A stretch of DNA of 64,000 bases from Cardiobacterium valvarum (lineage in GTDB: Bacteria; Pseudomonadota; Gammaproteobacteria; Cardiobacteriales; Cardiobacteriaceae), in assembly GCF_900460955.1 (NCBI RefSeq), contig NZ_UFUW01000001.1:248001-312000 (forward strand), given 5' to 3'. This document shows, piece by piece, positions 1-11,063 of the stretch. The notes under the pieces are model-generated. The model ran no database searches. It had not been told where the DNA came from and saw nothing but the letters and a program-made list of their open reading frames with translations. The position numbers and the translations under genes are program-made. Numbering within the stretch: the stretch's first letter is position 1; every line of letters begins with the position of its first letter.

Positions 1-736
1 CAACGCGGTCGCCTCCACCTACGGCGTACTCGCCAGCGTCGCGCGCAAATACGCGCATAAAATCCCGTTCCTGGTCAAACTCAACCACAACGAAACCCTG
101 ACCCTGCCGCCGCTGCACGACCAGACCATGTTCGCCACCGTTGAGCAGGCCTTCGACCTCGGCGCGGTGGCCGTCGGTGCTACCATCTACTTCGGCGCGC
201 CGGAAAGCCGTCGTCAGATAGAAGAAGTTGCCGCAGCCTTTACCCGTGCGCATGAGCTGGGAATGCTCACAGTGCTCTGGGCCTACCTGCGCAATCCCGC
301 CTACAAACATGACGGCGTGGATTACCACAGCGCCGCCGACCTCACCGGTCAGGCGAACCACCTCGCCGTGACCATCGGCGCGGACATCGTCAAGCAAAAA
401 CAGGCGGTGAACAACGACGGCTATCGCAAAATCGGCTTCGGCAACACCGACGACCTGGTGTACAGCAAACTCACCACCGACCATCCCATTGACCTCACCC
501 GCTACCAGCTCGCCAACTGCTATATGGGCAGAATCGGCCTCATCAACTCCGGCGGCGCAGCAGGTGGCGCGAACGACAAGGCGGAATCGGTACGTACCGC
601 CGTCATCAATAAACGCGCGGGCGGCATGGGCCTCATCCTTGGCCGCAAATGCTTCAAAAAACCTTTCGACGAAGGCGTCGCACTGCTGCATGCGGTGCAG
701 GATGTCTATCTTGATAAAAGCATCACCATCGCTTGA
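1..736 (+). CDS. fbaB: Class I fructose-bisphosphate aldolase (5' end cut by window)
   Basis: Cytoplasmic enzyme of glycolysis and gluconeogenesis that interconverts fructose-1,6-bisphosphate with glyceraldehyde-3-phosphate and dihydroxyacetone phosphate through a lysine Schiff base. The open frame runs from base 2 into the window, so the start is missing; the first ATG at 128 is internal. The visible part matches the FbaB/DhnA type closely from memory: VKLNHNE, then [32 protein letters not shown] and the C-terminal [15 protein letters not shown] block. It ends in the usual VTIA-like tail (SITIA). A strong hairpin terminator follows within 20 bases. This is the archaeal/E. coli FbaB type, not the zinc-dependent class II enzyme. 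Whether a class II aldolase also exists cannot be seen here. Confidence 0.95.
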   Translation, partial: NAVASTYGVLASVARKYAHKIPFLVKLNHNETLTLPPLHDQTMFATVEQAFDLGAVAVGATIYFGAPESRRQIEEVAAAFTRAHELGMLTVLWAYLRNPAYKHDGVDYHSAADLTGQANHLAVTIGADIVKQKQAVNNDGYRKIGFGNTDDLVYSKLTTDHPIDLTRYQLANCYMGRIGLINSGGAAGGANDKAESVRTAVINKRAGGMGLILGRKCFKKPFDEGVALLHAVQDVYLDKSITIA

Positions 737-752
737 GGGGTGCCGGCAATAT

Positions 753-782
753 CAAAAACGGGGCCGTGCGCCCCGTTTTTTA
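753..782 (+). terminator. Intrinsic terminator after fbaB
   Basis: The sequence AAAAACGGGG-CCGTGCG-CCCCGTTTTTT forms a symmetrical hairpin with a T-run on both strands. It can end fbaB and also the leftward transcript of the 821-1327 gene. Confidence 0.85.
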
Positions 783-820
783 TGGAAGGAAGGTCGCTTT
801 CCTGTGGCGATTCGTACCGC

Positions 821-1327
821 TCAACGGCTTTGCAGGATGTCGATGCGTTGGATGATGCCGCTCTGCGGCCAGTAGGCGACGCGGATCTCCGTGGCGCGGT
901 TGAGCGGGTGGTAGTGGCGGTTATCGATAGGAAAATCCTGCCGGATGGCGGGCAGGACGAGGCGGAAACCGCCGCTGTTGTAGCGGTCAGGCATTGACTC
1001 ACGGATGTGGAAATCGCGTGTGGTCAGGGTTTTGCTGCCGCCAATGAGGTCAAGGCAGACGGGCGCGGCCATGATGATGGCAGCGGTGCCTGCGGCAGCG
1101 ACGCAGAGGCGAGGGTATTGGTAGCGCCAGTTCAGGCGGTCATGTCGGCGGGTGCGCCACAGATAGCGTGCGCAGGGAATAAGCAGAAGAGCCAGGAGGA
1201 GCGGGCGCAGCAGGGCGGGCCAGCCTTCGTTTGGCAGGAAGATGTCGCAGGCAAAATAGACGGCGCCACAAGCGGCGAAAACAGGCGCTTCGCGATAAAG
1301 GTCGGCAAAATTGTGGGGCAGGGGCAT
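821..1327 (-). CDS. Small membrane protein, paralogue 1 of a local family
   Basis: Unrecognised 168-aa protein. The N-terminal half has hydrophobic segments at about residues 15-32 and 38-55 and a third near 78-95. The C-terminal half is soluble-looking, with the pattern FHIRES, RLVLP, ATEIRVAYWPQSGIIQRIDIL. The same order of motifs is found in the genes at 1327-1836 and 6839-7363, so the three are paralogues. The start codon overlaps the stop of the upstream gene by one base (TGATG on the minus strand), which suggests translational coupling. The layout implies an inner-membrane anchor with a folded tail. Function unknown. Confidence 0.7.
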   Translation of the reverse strand: MPLPHNFADLYREAPVFAACGAVYFACDIFLPNEGWPALLRPLLLALLLIPCARYLWRTRRHDRLNWRYQYPRLCVAAAGTAAIIMAAPVCLDLIGGSKTLTTRDFHIRESMPDRYNSGGFRLVLPAIRQDFPIDNRHYHPLNRATEIRVAYWPQSGIIQRIDILQSR

Positions 1328-1836
1328 CAGCGCAGGATCTCGATTTTGTAGATGATGTCGCTCTTCGGCCAGTATTCGACGCGGATTTCATGAGCGCTTT
1401 GCAACGGGCGGACGCGTTTCTTTTCCAGCACCAGTTCGGCGTGTTTTTCCGGCAGGACTAAGCGGTAGCGGCTGTCGTAGCAATAGTGGTGACCTGAGGA
1501 ACGACAAGAGCGGGTTTTGACGTGGAAATTCTCAGTGGTAACGGTTACGCGCGGGCGGTGCAGGTCAATCAGCGCCGGCACGGCGAGGTAGGCCCCGCCG
1601 GCGAGGAAGATGAGGGTGGTGAAGAGCGGGAAGCCTTCGTCGAGGTGATCGAGTCTGCTTCTCCGCCAGATGTGGATGCCAAGCGGGATGGCAAAGACGC
1701 CGATGCTGAGGTTTTTCAGCAGGGCGATGCGGCCTTCATCGGGCAGGAAGAAGATGGCGGCGGCGCAAAAGACGACGCAGGCGGTGAGGGCAGGGGCTTC
1801 GCGGAAGTTTTCGAGGAGATTTTCGAAGAAGTTCAT
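1327..1836 (-). CDS. Small membrane protein, paralogue 2 of a local family
   Basis: Unrecognised 169-aa protein, paralogous to its downstream neighbour: NFREAPALTAC, FFLPDEG and EIRVEYWPKSDIIYKIEIL align with FADLYREAPVFAAC, IFLPNEG and EIRVAYWPQSGIIQRIDIL. The longer frame begins at a TTG at 1872. I chose the ATG at 1836 (MNFFENLL) because it matches the length of the paralogue. Hydrophobic stretches lie at about residues 12-28, 35-50 and 64-80. Residues 90-125 hold a cysteine pair (RSCRSS, HHYCYDSRY) not shared by paralogue 1. It is first in a two-gene unit. Function unknown. Confidence 0.7.
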   Translation of the reverse strand: MNFFENLLENFREAPALTACVVFCAAAIFFLPDEGRIALLKNLSIGVFAIPLGIHIWRRSRLDHLDEGFPLFTTLIFLAGGAYLAVPALIDLHRPRVTVTTENFHVKTRSCRSSGHHYCYDSRYRLVLPEKHAELVLEKKRVRPLQSAHEIRVEYWPKSDIIYKIEILR

Positions 1837-2005
1837 GGTGGTATCCAGTGGTGGGATGACGGAGGGTGACAAGCTGGGCGGTCATTTTAGGCTCATGATG
1901 TTGTTTTGAAAAACACGTGGAAATTCACCGGCTAACGATGATCTTTGGCGCAATGCTTGCATCTTCATTCATGTTTTTATTCCCCCTTAATCAATGGAGT
2001 ACAAC

Positions 2006-2170
2006 ATGGCGCAAACCTTCAAAGAGGCCGGCGTGGCTATTGCAGGTGTCCGCTGGGTCAATATCAATAATGACAATATGGTCGTGGCCCACGATGACCC
2101 TTTCGATGCGGATGCTTTCGTCAGCGCTTTGCACAGGGCCGATGGCAGTGTGAGCGTAACGAAGGGGTGA
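2006..2170 (+). CDS. 54-aa hypothetical protein
   Basis: Short open frame starting MAQTFKEAGVAIAGVRW and ending VSVTKG. It has a clear GGAG ribosome-binding site 6 bases before the ATG and an intrinsic terminator 20 bases after the stop, so it looks like a complete monocistronic gene. The protein is acidic and soluble, with a central DNMVVAHDDPFDADAFVSAL stretch, and has no signal peptide or membrane segment. I do not recognise a family. The combination of ribosome-binding site and terminator is the main support. Confidence 0.6.
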   Translation: MAQTFKEAGVAIAGVRWVNINNDNMVVAHDDPFDADAFVSALHRADGSVSVTKG

Positions 2171-2189
2171 GCCTCAGCCGCATGAAGAA

Positions 2190-2214
2190 GACGCAGCTTT
2201 CGCTGCGTTTTTTA
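2190..2214 (+). terminator. Terminator of the 54-aa gene
   Basis: ACGCAGC-TTTC-GCTGCGT followed by six T. It overlaps the last codons of the convergent truD gene. Confidence 0.8.
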
Positions 2215-3207
2215 TGTCCGGCTGTTTTCTGCGGCATCGAAAATGGTGAAGACGGCAGCCAGCAAGGCGGTGGCGTAACTGCCGCGCGGCAGGGTGAAGG
2301 AGAGTAACAGGGTGTGCGCGTCCAGCCAGTCGTGGTGCAGGTTTTGTGCGCGGGCGGTGAAGGCGCGCCAGCCGCTGTCAGCATGGCGACAGAGGTAGTG
2401 CACGGCGGATCGGGTGGCAGTATCGGCGCCGTCCAGCCAGGTTTGTGTCGCGGGTGGCAGCGGTTTGTTTTCTTTGCCGGGCAGCCAGCCGCCAAGCGCA
2501 ATGTCGCCGCTGCGCAGGCGTTCCAGTAGGGCGTCATCCACATTGTCGATGAGGAAATGACTGTTGCTACCGCGCAGGAGGGCGCGGTCGCCCGCTTGCG
2601 GCGTATGCAGGGTGTCGGCCGCCATGCGGGCTTGCAGCTGGGCGTTGAAGCAGTCAGCGCGCAGGGTGGATAACACCAGGGCGCGTTCGTCGTGTTTCTT
2701 GGGTAGTTCGCCGCGCTCAACCCAATGCCGCGCTTTTTGCAGGTTGTGGTGGCCGAAGCGTTGCTCGCCGAAGAGGTTGGCAAAGCCATCATGCGCCAGT
2801 GTGGCAAGTGCATGGTCGATAGCGGCGCGTTCGCCCTGTACATCACGCAGGATAAGGGTAAATTCGTTGGCCCGATGTGTGCCGATGCGCAGTTTGCGGT
2901 CATTGTGCGCGCGCGTCAGGATGCGCCAGCCTTCCCCGCTGTCGGGCAGGTTGGGGCCGTATTTGGCGGGTAGCGACAGCCATTGGCAGGTGACGGCGTG
3001 GCGGTCTTTGAGGCCGCTGTGGGCAATGTCTTTTTGCGTGCAACCAAGCAGTCTCGCCCATTCGCGTTTGAGATAGGCGGTATTCAGACCGGTTTTCTCC
3101 ACATAACACCACAGATGTTCGCCTTGTCCGCTGGGGGTAAAGCCGAGCAGCTCGGCAACCTGAAAATCATCCGGCTGCTGTTTGATGGTGGCGCTGGGTT
3201 TGCTCAT
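2212..3207 (-). CDS. truD: tRNA pseudouridine(13) synthase TruD
   Basis: Isomerises uridine 13 of tRNA-Glu to pseudouridine. The 331-aa protein carries the TruD signature GLKDRHA with the catalytic Asp at residue 68, and the NLFGEQRFGHHN motif near residue 145. The open frame extends 14 codons further upstream, but the ATG at 3207 (MSKPSATIKQ) has a GAGAAG ribosome-binding site and a normal family N-terminus. It lies 76 bases downstream of proS on the same strand and probably ends that operon. E. coli TruD is about 349 aa, so the length fits. Confidence 0.93.
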   Translation of the reverse strand: MSKPSATIKQQPDDFQVAELLGFTPSGQGEHLWCYVEKTGLNTAYLKREWARLLGCTQKDIAHSGLKDRHAVTCQWLSLPAKYGPNLPDSGEGWRILTRAHNDRKLRIGTHRANEFTLILRDVQGERAAIDHALATLAHDGFANLFGEQRFGHHNLQKARHWVERGELPKKHDERALVLSTLRADCFNAQLQARMAADTLHTPQAGDRALLRGSNSHFLIDNVDDALLERLRSGDIALGGWLPGKENKPLPPATQTWLDGADTATRSAVHYLCRHADSGWRAFTARAQNLHHDWLDAHTLLLSFTLPRGSYATALLAAVFTIFDAAENSRT

Positions 3208-3283
3208 GATGTTCTTCTCACAAGGTGGATAAAAAAAGCCGTGAGTCACGGGGAATCACGGCCTGGGTTGGGTATGGCTTTGT

Positions 3284-4984
3284 TTATGCCTGGGTTAGGC
3301 GGGCAAGGATGGCGTCAAGCGGTACCATTTCGGCACTTTCGCTGCGGCGGTGTTTGTATTCGACTTCGCCGTTTGCCAGCGTTTTGTCTGAAATCACGAT
3401 CCGCTCCGGAATGCCGATGAGGTCCATATCGGCAAACATGACACCGGGGCGCTTGCCACGATCGTCAAGTGCCACGTCCACACCAGCTTGTCGCAGTTGA
3501 GCATACAACGCTTCGGCAGCACGCTGTACTTCCGGCGATTTGGCAGCGTTGAGCGGCAGGATGGCGACCATGAAGGGGGCAATGGCCTGCGGCCAGATGA
3601 TGCCGCGCTCGTCGTGGTTTTGCTCAATGGCAGCGGCAACGACACGGGTGACACCGATGCCATAGCAGCCCATCAGCGGGGTAGCCGAGCTACCGTCTTC
3701 CAGCTGTATTTTCAGCTCCATCGCTTCGGAGTATTTTTTCCCTAACTGGAAGATATGCCCGACTTCGATGCCGCGCCGGATGGCGAGGGTGCCGCTACCG
3801 TCAGGGGCTATATCGCCTTCGACGACATTGCGCAGGTCGGCAACTTTGGGCAAGGGAACATCGCGTTCCCAGTTGATGTTGAAATAGTGGTAGCCGTCTT
3901 CATTGGCACCAGCAGCAAAATCGGCAATCATGGCAGCATCATAATCAACAATCATCGGCACTTTGACCCCGATCGGGCCAAGGGAACCAGCGCCCGCTCC
4001 CATCGCGGCACGGATTTCGGCTTCTTCCGCCATACGCAATGGCGCGGCAACTTCCGGCAGGTGTTCTGCCTTGATCGCATTGAGTTCGTGATCGCCACGG
4101 ATGATAAGGGCAACGACGCCTCCTTCCGCTCCGGCAACCATCAGGGTTTTTATGGTGCGCTCAATCGGCACGCCATAACCTTCGACCAAGGCGGCAATGG
4201 TCTTGCAGTGCGGGGTTTCCCGTTTTTCCATCGCAGCGCTTGGGGCGGGGCGGGTTTGTGCGGGGCGCTGTGCCTCGGCTTTTTCGATATTGGCGGCATA
4301 GTTGCCGTTGGTGGAAAAGACAATGGCGTCTTCACCAGTTGCCGCCAAAACGTGGAATTCATGCGAACCGGTACCGCCGATGGAGCCGTTATCCGCCAGT
4401 ACCGGACGGTAATCCAAACCGAGACGTTCGAAGATGCGGCAGTAGGCATCGAACATGGTCTGGTAGGTGTCTTGCAGGCTGGCTTCGTCAAGATGGAAAG
4501 AGTAGGCATCTTTCATCAGGAATTCCCGACCCCGCATCACCCCAAAACGCGGGCGGATTTCATCGCGGAATTTGGTCTGGATTTGATAGACGTTGAGCGG
4601 TAGCTGTTTGTAACTGGACAGATCGCGCCGCATCAGGTCGGTTACGACTTCTTCGTGCGTTGGTCCCAGGCAGTATTCGCGTTCGTGGCGGTCGATAAAA
4701 CGTTGCAATTCCGGACCATACGCCTGCCAGCGCCCGGATTCTTGCCACAATTCGGCAGGTTGGGCGCTTGGCATCAGGATTTCCAGCGAACCGGCGCGAT
4801 TCATTTCTTCGCGGATGATCTGCTCCACTTTGCGCAGCACCCGTAAACCCAGCGGCAGCCAGGAATATATACCGAGCGCCGCTTGCCGAATCATGCCGGC
4901 ACGCAGCATCAGTTGGTGACTGACGACTTCTGCATCAGCCGGCGTTTCTTTTTGTGTGGTAAGCCAGAATTGTGAGAGGCGCAT
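3284..4984 (-). CDS. proS: Prolyl-tRNA synthetase
   Basis: Charges tRNA-Pro with proline using ATP. The 566-aa protein is the bacterial long form: class II catalytic core (CLGPTHEE and the [19 protein letters not shown] motif 2 block within residues 100-170), an inserted editing domain at about 230-380 that deacylates Ala-tRNA-Pro, motif 3 ([17 protein letters not shown]), and a C-terminal anticodon-binding domain. The start MRLSQFWL is standard for the family. A small secreted-protein gene ends 11 bases upstream and truD follows downstream, so the three genes look co-transcribed. Confidence 0.97.
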   Translation of the reverse strand: MRLSQFWLTTQKETPADAEVVSHQLMLRAGMIRQAALGIYSWLPLGLRVLRKVEQIIREEMNRAGSLEILMPSAQPAELWQESGRWQAYGPELQRFIDRHEREYCLGPTHEEVVTDLMRRDLSSYKQLPLNVYQIQTKFRDEIRPRFGVMRGREFLMKDAYSFHLDEASLQDTYQTMFDAYCRIFERLGLDYRPVLADNGSIGGTGSHEFHVLAATGEDAIVFSTNGNYAANIEKAEAQRPAQTRPAPSAAMEKRETPHCKTIAALVEGYGVPIERTIKTLMVAGAEGGVVALIIRGDHELNAIKAEHLPEVAAPLRMAEEAEIRAAMGAGAGSLGPIGVKVPMIVDYDAAMIADFAAGANEDGYHYFNINWERDVPLPKVADLRNVVEGDIAPDGSGTLAIRRGIEVGHIFQLGKKYSEAMELKIQLEDGSSATPLMGCYGIGVTRVVAAAIEQNHDERGIIWPQAIAPFMVAILPLNAAKSPEVQRAAEALYAQLRQAGVDVALDDRGKRPGVMFADMDLIGIPERIVISDKTLANGEVEYKHRRSESAEMVPLDAILARLTQA

Positions 4985-4995
4985 AGTGTGGTGTC

Positions 4996-5673
4996 TTATC
5001 CTTGCCCTTTACCATCAGTTTCACCGCCCGGCATTTGTTGCCGCGGCGGCTGTTGTTGCGGTGGCGGGTTTCTGGGTGCTGCAGGAGGTGGTAATGCGCC
5101 GGGCGCTGAAGGTCTGCTGCCGTCAGTGGTAGGCACCCTGGGTTGTGGGTTGCAAAATTGATCAATAATGCCCTGAGCCATTTTGCTCCGCTCACTTATT
5201 TCATCTGCTGAAAGCGGAACCAGGTTACCTTGGCCATCATCCTGAAAGACTTTGGGTTTACTTAATGTATCCAAATCTTTTCGTGCCGTTGCACAACGCT
5301 GTTCGCGAGTGATGGTGCCCTCAGGCAAAGGTTGCGACCCATTAGCGTTAGCGTTTTGTGTATTAGGTGTTGCCGGACGTACGGGACGCAGAACCGCAAA
5401 CGTATTGTTATCAGGACGTTCGCTGACCAGCATCCCCTGGCCATTAATTTTGATGACGTTTTTTACACCGCGTGGTGCATATTTGGCGTAGTGTGCACGC
5501 CCGCGTGCGTACCATTTGTAAAAAATCTGCTGCGGCTGGGCGTTGGGATTACGATAAATCTCCGGAGCGGGCGGATTGCTACCATCGCCTGGTGACGACG
5601 TTGCTGCTTGTTGCGCGGAGCTTGCAACAGCGAAAGACACGGCGAGGGCCAATACAGAAGTTCTCAAAAGCAT
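4996..5673 (-). CDS. Secreted DUF4124-like protein with proline-rich tail
   Basis: 225-aa protein with an N-terminal signal peptide ([20 protein letters not shown], cleavage likely before QQ). Residues 40-75 ([22 protein letters not shown]) resemble the DUF4124 motif, a short beta-rich YKWxDxxGxxHY segment found in many proteobacterial periplasmic proteins. Residues 135-185 hold a possible helical region with two cysteines ([10 protein letters not shown] and DQFCNPQP). The last 45 residues are rich in Pro, Gln and Gly and probably disordered. It is the first gene of the proS-truD operon. Exact function unknown; the DUF4124 link is by pattern only. Confidence 0.75.
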   Translation of the reverse strand: MLLRTSVLALAVSFAVASSAQQAATSSPGDGSNPPAPEIYRNPNAQPQQIFYKWYARGRAHYAKYAPRGVKNVIKINGQGMLVSERPDNNTFAVLRPVRPATPNTQNANANGSQPLPEGTITREQRCATARKDLDTLSKPKVFQDDGQGNLVPLSADEISERSKMAQGIIDQFCNPQPRVPTTDGSRPSAPGALPPPAAPRNPPPQQQPPRQQMPGGETDGKGQG

Positions 5674-5735
5674 AGTGAATTCCTTATCTGAAGGGACGCA
5701 AGCATTCTACATTACTGTTCGGCAAGAATCTATCC

Positions 5736-5744
5736 TGCTATAAT
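5736..5744 (+). promoter_or_regulatory. Extended -10 promoter of mdh
   Basis: TGCTATAAT, a full extended -10 element, lies 36 bases before the mdh ATG. Only a weak -35 is visible near 5718, as expected for extended -10 promoters. Confidence 0.6.
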
Positions 5745-5779
5745 CATTTCGTTCATTTTTTCAACAACGGAGCATCCAC

Positions 5780-6760
5780 ATGAAAAATCCCGTCCGTGTC
5801 ACTATTACCGGTGCTGCCGGTAATATTGGTTATGCACTGGCCTTCCGCATCGCTGCCGGCGATATGCTGGGGCCGGACCAGCCCGTTATTCTGCAGCTGC
5901 TGGAAATTACCCCGGCGCTGGGTGCATTGCAAGGCGTAGTGATGGAGCTCAATGACTGTGCTTTCCCGCTGCTCGCGGGTGTCGTCGCGACCGATGATGC
6001 TAACGTAGCTTTCAAGGATACCGACTATGCCCTGTTGGTGGGTGCCCGTCCGCGCGGTCCCGGCATGGAACGCAAAGACCTGCTCACTGCCAACGGTGCC
6101 ATTTTCGGGCCGCAAGGCAAGGCGCTGAACGATCACGCTTCGCGCGACGTCAAAGTGCTGGTGGTCGGTAACCCGGCGAATACCAACGCGTTGATCGCGC
6201 AAGCGGCTGCGCCGGATCTCAACCCGCGCAATTTCACGGCGATGACCCGTCTTGACCATAACCGCGCCCTGTCACAACTCGCTGAAAAGACCGGCACCCA
6301 CACTACCGATGTTGCCAAGATGACCATCTGGGGCAACCACTCTTCCACGCAGTACCCGGATATCAGCCATGCCACCGTTAAGGGCAAGGCGGCAAAAGGC
6401 TTGGTGGACGACACCTGGTACAAGGACACCTTCATCCCCGTCGTGCAACAACGTGGCGCGGCCATCATCAAGGCGCGTGGTGCTTCTTCCGCCGCTTCCG
6501 CTGCTTCCGCCGCGATTGACCACATGCGCACCTGGGCGCTGGGCACTCAGGGCGATGACTGGGTCAGCATGGCGGTGCCTGCCGACGGTTCTTACGGCAT
6601 TGCCCCCGGCATCATCTATTCTTACCCCTGCCGCTGCAAAAACGGCGACTACGAAATTGTCCAAGGGCTGGAAGTAGATGCCTTCAGTCGTGAAAAGATG
6701 GATGCGACCGCCACCGAACTGCGTGAAGAACGCGCCGCGATCGAACATCTCCTCAAATAA
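5780..6760 (+). CDS. mdh: Malate dehydrogenase (NAD)
   Basis: Oxidises malate to oxaloacetate in the TCA cycle. The 326-aa protein belongs to the cytosolic-type (group 2) malate dehydrogenases: nucleotide-binding [10 protein letters not shown] at residues 11-20, substrate loop [15 protein letters not shown] at 88-102, [11 protein letters not shown], the LDHNR segment with Asp159, and the catalytic [12 protein letters not shown] with His187. A GGAG ribosome-binding site precedes the ATG. The gene is monocistronic, with its own extended -10 promoter and a terminator after the stop. An Ala/Ser-rich run ([13 protein letters not shown]) follows KARG; related enzymes have a shorter form. Confidence 0.96.
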   Translation: MKNPVRVTITGAAGNIGYALAFRIAAGDMLGPDQPVILQLLEITPALGALQGVVMELNDCAFPLLAGVVATDDANVAFKDTDYALLVGARPRGPGMERKDLLTANGAIFGPQGKALNDHASRDVKVLVVGNPANTNALIAQAAAPDLNPRNFTAMTRLDHNRALSQLAEKTGTHTTDVAKMTIWGNHSSTQYPDISHATVKGKAAKGLVDDTWYKDTFIPVVQQRGAAIIKARGASSAASAASAAIDHMRTWALGTQGDDWVSMAVPADGSYGIAPGIIYSYPCRCKNGDYEIVQGLEVDAFSREKMDATATELREERAAIEHLLK

Positions 6761-6802
6761 CCCTTCCGGCAAGGTTTCCGCAGATTATGGCGGAGAATTA
6801 TG

Positions 6803-6826
6803 GGCCCCGCTTCGGCGGGGCTTTTG
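6803..6826 (+). terminator. Terminator after mdh
   Basis: GCCCCGC-TTCG-GCGGGGC followed by TTTT. It sits only about 15 bases before the start of the next gene. Confidence 0.75.
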
Positions 6827-6838
6827 TCTATTCGTCCT

Positions 6839-7363
6839 ATGCTTCCCATGTTGCGACATTTCGTCAGTGGTATCAGCCTCATGACCGCTCTCGGCTGGAT
6901 TGCGCTGAAAATCCTTTTCCCCGAGGAAGGCATAGCGGCATTCTGCGCCCGCGCGTTCGGCGGCACTGCCCTGCTCGGCGGGGCCTGGCTGCTTTATGCG
7001 CTGAAACGTCGCCTGCTCGCTGCCGCCCTCGCTTTATACGCTGCTGTTTTCCATCTCGCGCCCGTCGGGTTTGACCTTATCGGCGGCACCACGACACGCA
7101 CCGTTCACGACTTTATCCTGGAAAGCTGCGATCGTTCCCGCCCGCGTCTTTTCGCCCAGCGCCTGATTCTGCCGGACAGTGGCGACAGTCTGCGCATCAG
7201 TCTCGACACCCATCTTGCCCTGAGCAGCGCCACCACCCTCCGCCTCACTTATTGGCGCAACAGCGGCATCATCCGCCGCTTCGACATCGTGCGACAAGAC
7301 AAAGACGCCACCTACTGCTCGCTGCACAATCAGTACCGCTATCAGCAGCGGCAGTGGCGCTGA
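6839..7363 (+). CDS. Small membrane protein, paralogue 3 of a local family
   Basis: Unrecognised 174-aa protein, the third member of the family at 821-1836. Shared order: two hydrophobic helices in the first 60 residues (WIALKILFPEEG, then LLGGAWLLYAL), a third helix ending in FDLIGGTTTRTVHDF (paralogue 1 has LDLIGGSKTLTTRDFHI), then RLILP and TTLRLTYWRNSGIIRRFDIV. The frame is open from 6800, but that start lies inside the mdh terminator, so I use the ATG at 6839; an ATG at 6848 is also possible. No clear ribosome-binding site. Function unknown. Confidence 0.6.
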   Translation: MLPMLRHFVSGISLMTALGWIALKILFPEEGIAAFCARAFGGTALLGGAWLLYALKRRLLAAALALYAAVFHLAPVGFDLIGGTTTRTVHDFILESCDRSRPRLFAQRLILPDSGDSLRISLDTHLALSSATTLRLTYWRNSGIIRRFDIVRQDKDATYCSLHNQYRYQQRQWR

Positions 7364-7401
7364 ACCCCGCCGCCCGGCAAGCAACCGGTCGCATACCACG
7401 C

Positions 7402-7854
7402 TTAACCGCCCTGCTGCAAGGCGCGGATAGCCTCATTGGCCAGTTGATCCGCCATTTCGTTACCGGGATGGCCGCTATGCCCCTTAACCCAGCGCCATTC
7501 GATTTGATACTGGCTGACCAGTGCATCCAGTGCCTGCCACAATTCGATATTCTTCACCGGTTTCTTGTCGGCGGTTTTCCAGCCGTTGCGTTTCCAGCCC
7601 GCCAGCCATTGGGTGATACCGTTTTTCAGGTAACTGCTGTCGGTGCTGATGACGATGGGGCAGGCGCGCTTGACGGCGCGTAGCGCTTCGATGGCGGCGG
7701 TGAGCTCCATGCGGTTGTTGGTGGTCAGCGCTTCCGCGCCGTTCAGTGTTTTCTGGTGCGGGCCGTAGCAGAGCAGCGCACCCCAGCCGCCGATGCCGGG
7801 ATTACCCTTGCAGGCGCCGTCGGTATAGATGTGCAGGATGTTGTCGTCGTTCAT
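7402..7854 (-). CDS. rnhA: Ribonuclease HI
   Basis: Cuts the RNA strand of RNA-DNA hybrids, removing primers and R-loops. The 150-aa protein has all catalytic residues: Asp12 in [11 protein letters not shown], Glu50 in NNRMEL, Asp72 in STDSSY and Asp136 in GNEMAD, plus His126 in [10 protein letters not shown]. The ATG at 7854 lies four bases after the ligA stop on the same strand, so it is in an operon with the DNA ligase that seals the nicks left after primer removal. Confidence 0.97.
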   Translation of the reverse strand: MNDDNILHIYTDGACKGNPGIGGWGALLCYGPHQKTLNGAEALTTNNRMELTAAIEALRAVKRACPIVISTDSSYLKNGITQWLAGWKRNGWKTADKKPVKNIELWQALDALVSQYQIEWRWVKGHSGHPGNEMADQLANEAIRALQQGG

Positions 7855-7858
7855 GGAT

Positions 7859-9910
<2,052 letters not shown>

Positions 9911-10969
9911 TCACCAGTCGCGCACGCGGTCAATGGCCGCTTGTACCGCTTCCAGATCAGCCTCTGCGCCGTGTTTCCCAGCGGCGAGACGGGCTATCTG
10001 CCAATAGGCGGCGCAGATCAACTCGCGTTCTTCCGTTTCGATCCAGGCGAACGGATTAAAAGCAGCGGCGTAGTCGGCGGCAAGCCGCTCCAGCCCGGCT
10101 TGCAAAGCGGCGGCGGGCAAAGCCAATGCCTGCTTGAGCGTGTCCTGATAAATCTTGACGGCTTTTTTCGCCTCTTTCAGCGGAATATGTTCCGCTTCGG
10201 CAAAGGCAAATAACGGATTGTCCGCATGGGCGGCATACCATTCCGGTTTGCGCAACTTGGTAATTTCATAGGTAATACGCTGCGGTCGTTGCTTGGCAAG
10301 CGCCTGCAATTGCTTTTTCACGGCACTGCCGATGCCATGCGGTACCCCCGCCATCCAGACAAAATTCAAATCCGGCAACAGCGACAAATCCGGAATCGCT
10401 TCGGCTTCTATCCGCACATCGAAAAAAGAAATGGCGCGCAATCGGCTTAATTGCGTCACTTTCTCGAAATGCAGAATCGTGACATTGCGCATGATCAATA
10501 CCCGCGTCTGCGGCTGCGCGGCAACAAAGGCAGCCATGTCAAACGCCCTATCGTGCTGCCAGGCGCTGCTATCGACGGGACGGTCATAAGGCGGCACCCG
10601 TTTCTCCTGGGGAATAAAGGCAGGGGCATTCATATTGCCGCCATAAATCACCGGATCCGTATCGGCAAAGAGTGGCAAATGACCGATGCGGATATGATCC
10701 TGCGGAATATAGCCATGTAAAGATTCAATCGCATGAAAGGCCGTCTGATGCGATTGTCCGCCAACATACATCATGTGCTTTTGCGGCAGCGTCAAATGAT
10801 GAATATCGATATCCTCCGGGCGGGCATAAAAACCGATAAAAGGCAGGATATGCGTCGTGGCCAGTTGATTGGCCTTCGTTTCCTGATAGCGGATGAATTG
10901 ATAGGCGGTATAGCAATTACCGAGAGGGGAATAAGCGGCAAAAATATCGCCGGGAACAGGTGCGGTCAT
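9911..10969 (-). CDS. Hypothetical 352-aa cytoplasmic protein
   Basis: Family not recognised. I place the start at the ATG at 10969 (MTAPVPGDIF), which has an AAGGAAAC ribosome-binding site; the open frame continues upstream but would overlap the promoter of the divergent gene. Residues 5-75 look beta-rich (GDIFAAYSPLGNCYTAYQF). Residues 165-225 carry leucine-rich-like strands (VLIMRNVTILHFEKV, LRAISFFDVRIEAEAI, LSLLPDLNFVWMAG). The last 100 residues are helical and alanine-rich. No signal peptide or membrane segment. It lies just upstream of ligA-rnhA and may share their transcript. The N-terminal GDIF start recalls some polymorphic-toxin immunity families, but this is weak. Confidence 0.7.
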   Translation of the reverse strand: MTAPVPGDIFAAYSPLGNCYTAYQFIRYQETKANQLATTHILPFIGFYARPEDIDIHHLTLPQKHMMYVGGQSHQTAFHAIESLHGYIPQDHIRIGHLPLFADTDPVIYGGNMNAPAFIPQEKRVPPYDRPVDSSAWQHDRAFDMAAFVAAQPQTRVLIMRNVTILHFEKVTQLSRLRAISFFDVRIEAEAIPDLSLLPDLNFVWMAGVPHGIGSAVKKQLQALAKQRPQRITYEITKLRKPEWYAAHADNPLFAFAEAEHIPLKEAKKAVKIYQDTLKQALALPAAALQAGLERLAADYAAAFNPFAWIETEERELICAAYWQIARLAAGKHGAEADLEAVQAAIDRVRDW

Positions 10970-11063
10970 CGGAGTTTCCTTGCGGGTGGGGGCGGCATGG
11001 TAGCACGCAGGGCAAGCCGCGCGGCAGGCGGAACCGCTATAATCCCGAGCCGTTTTTCTGCCT

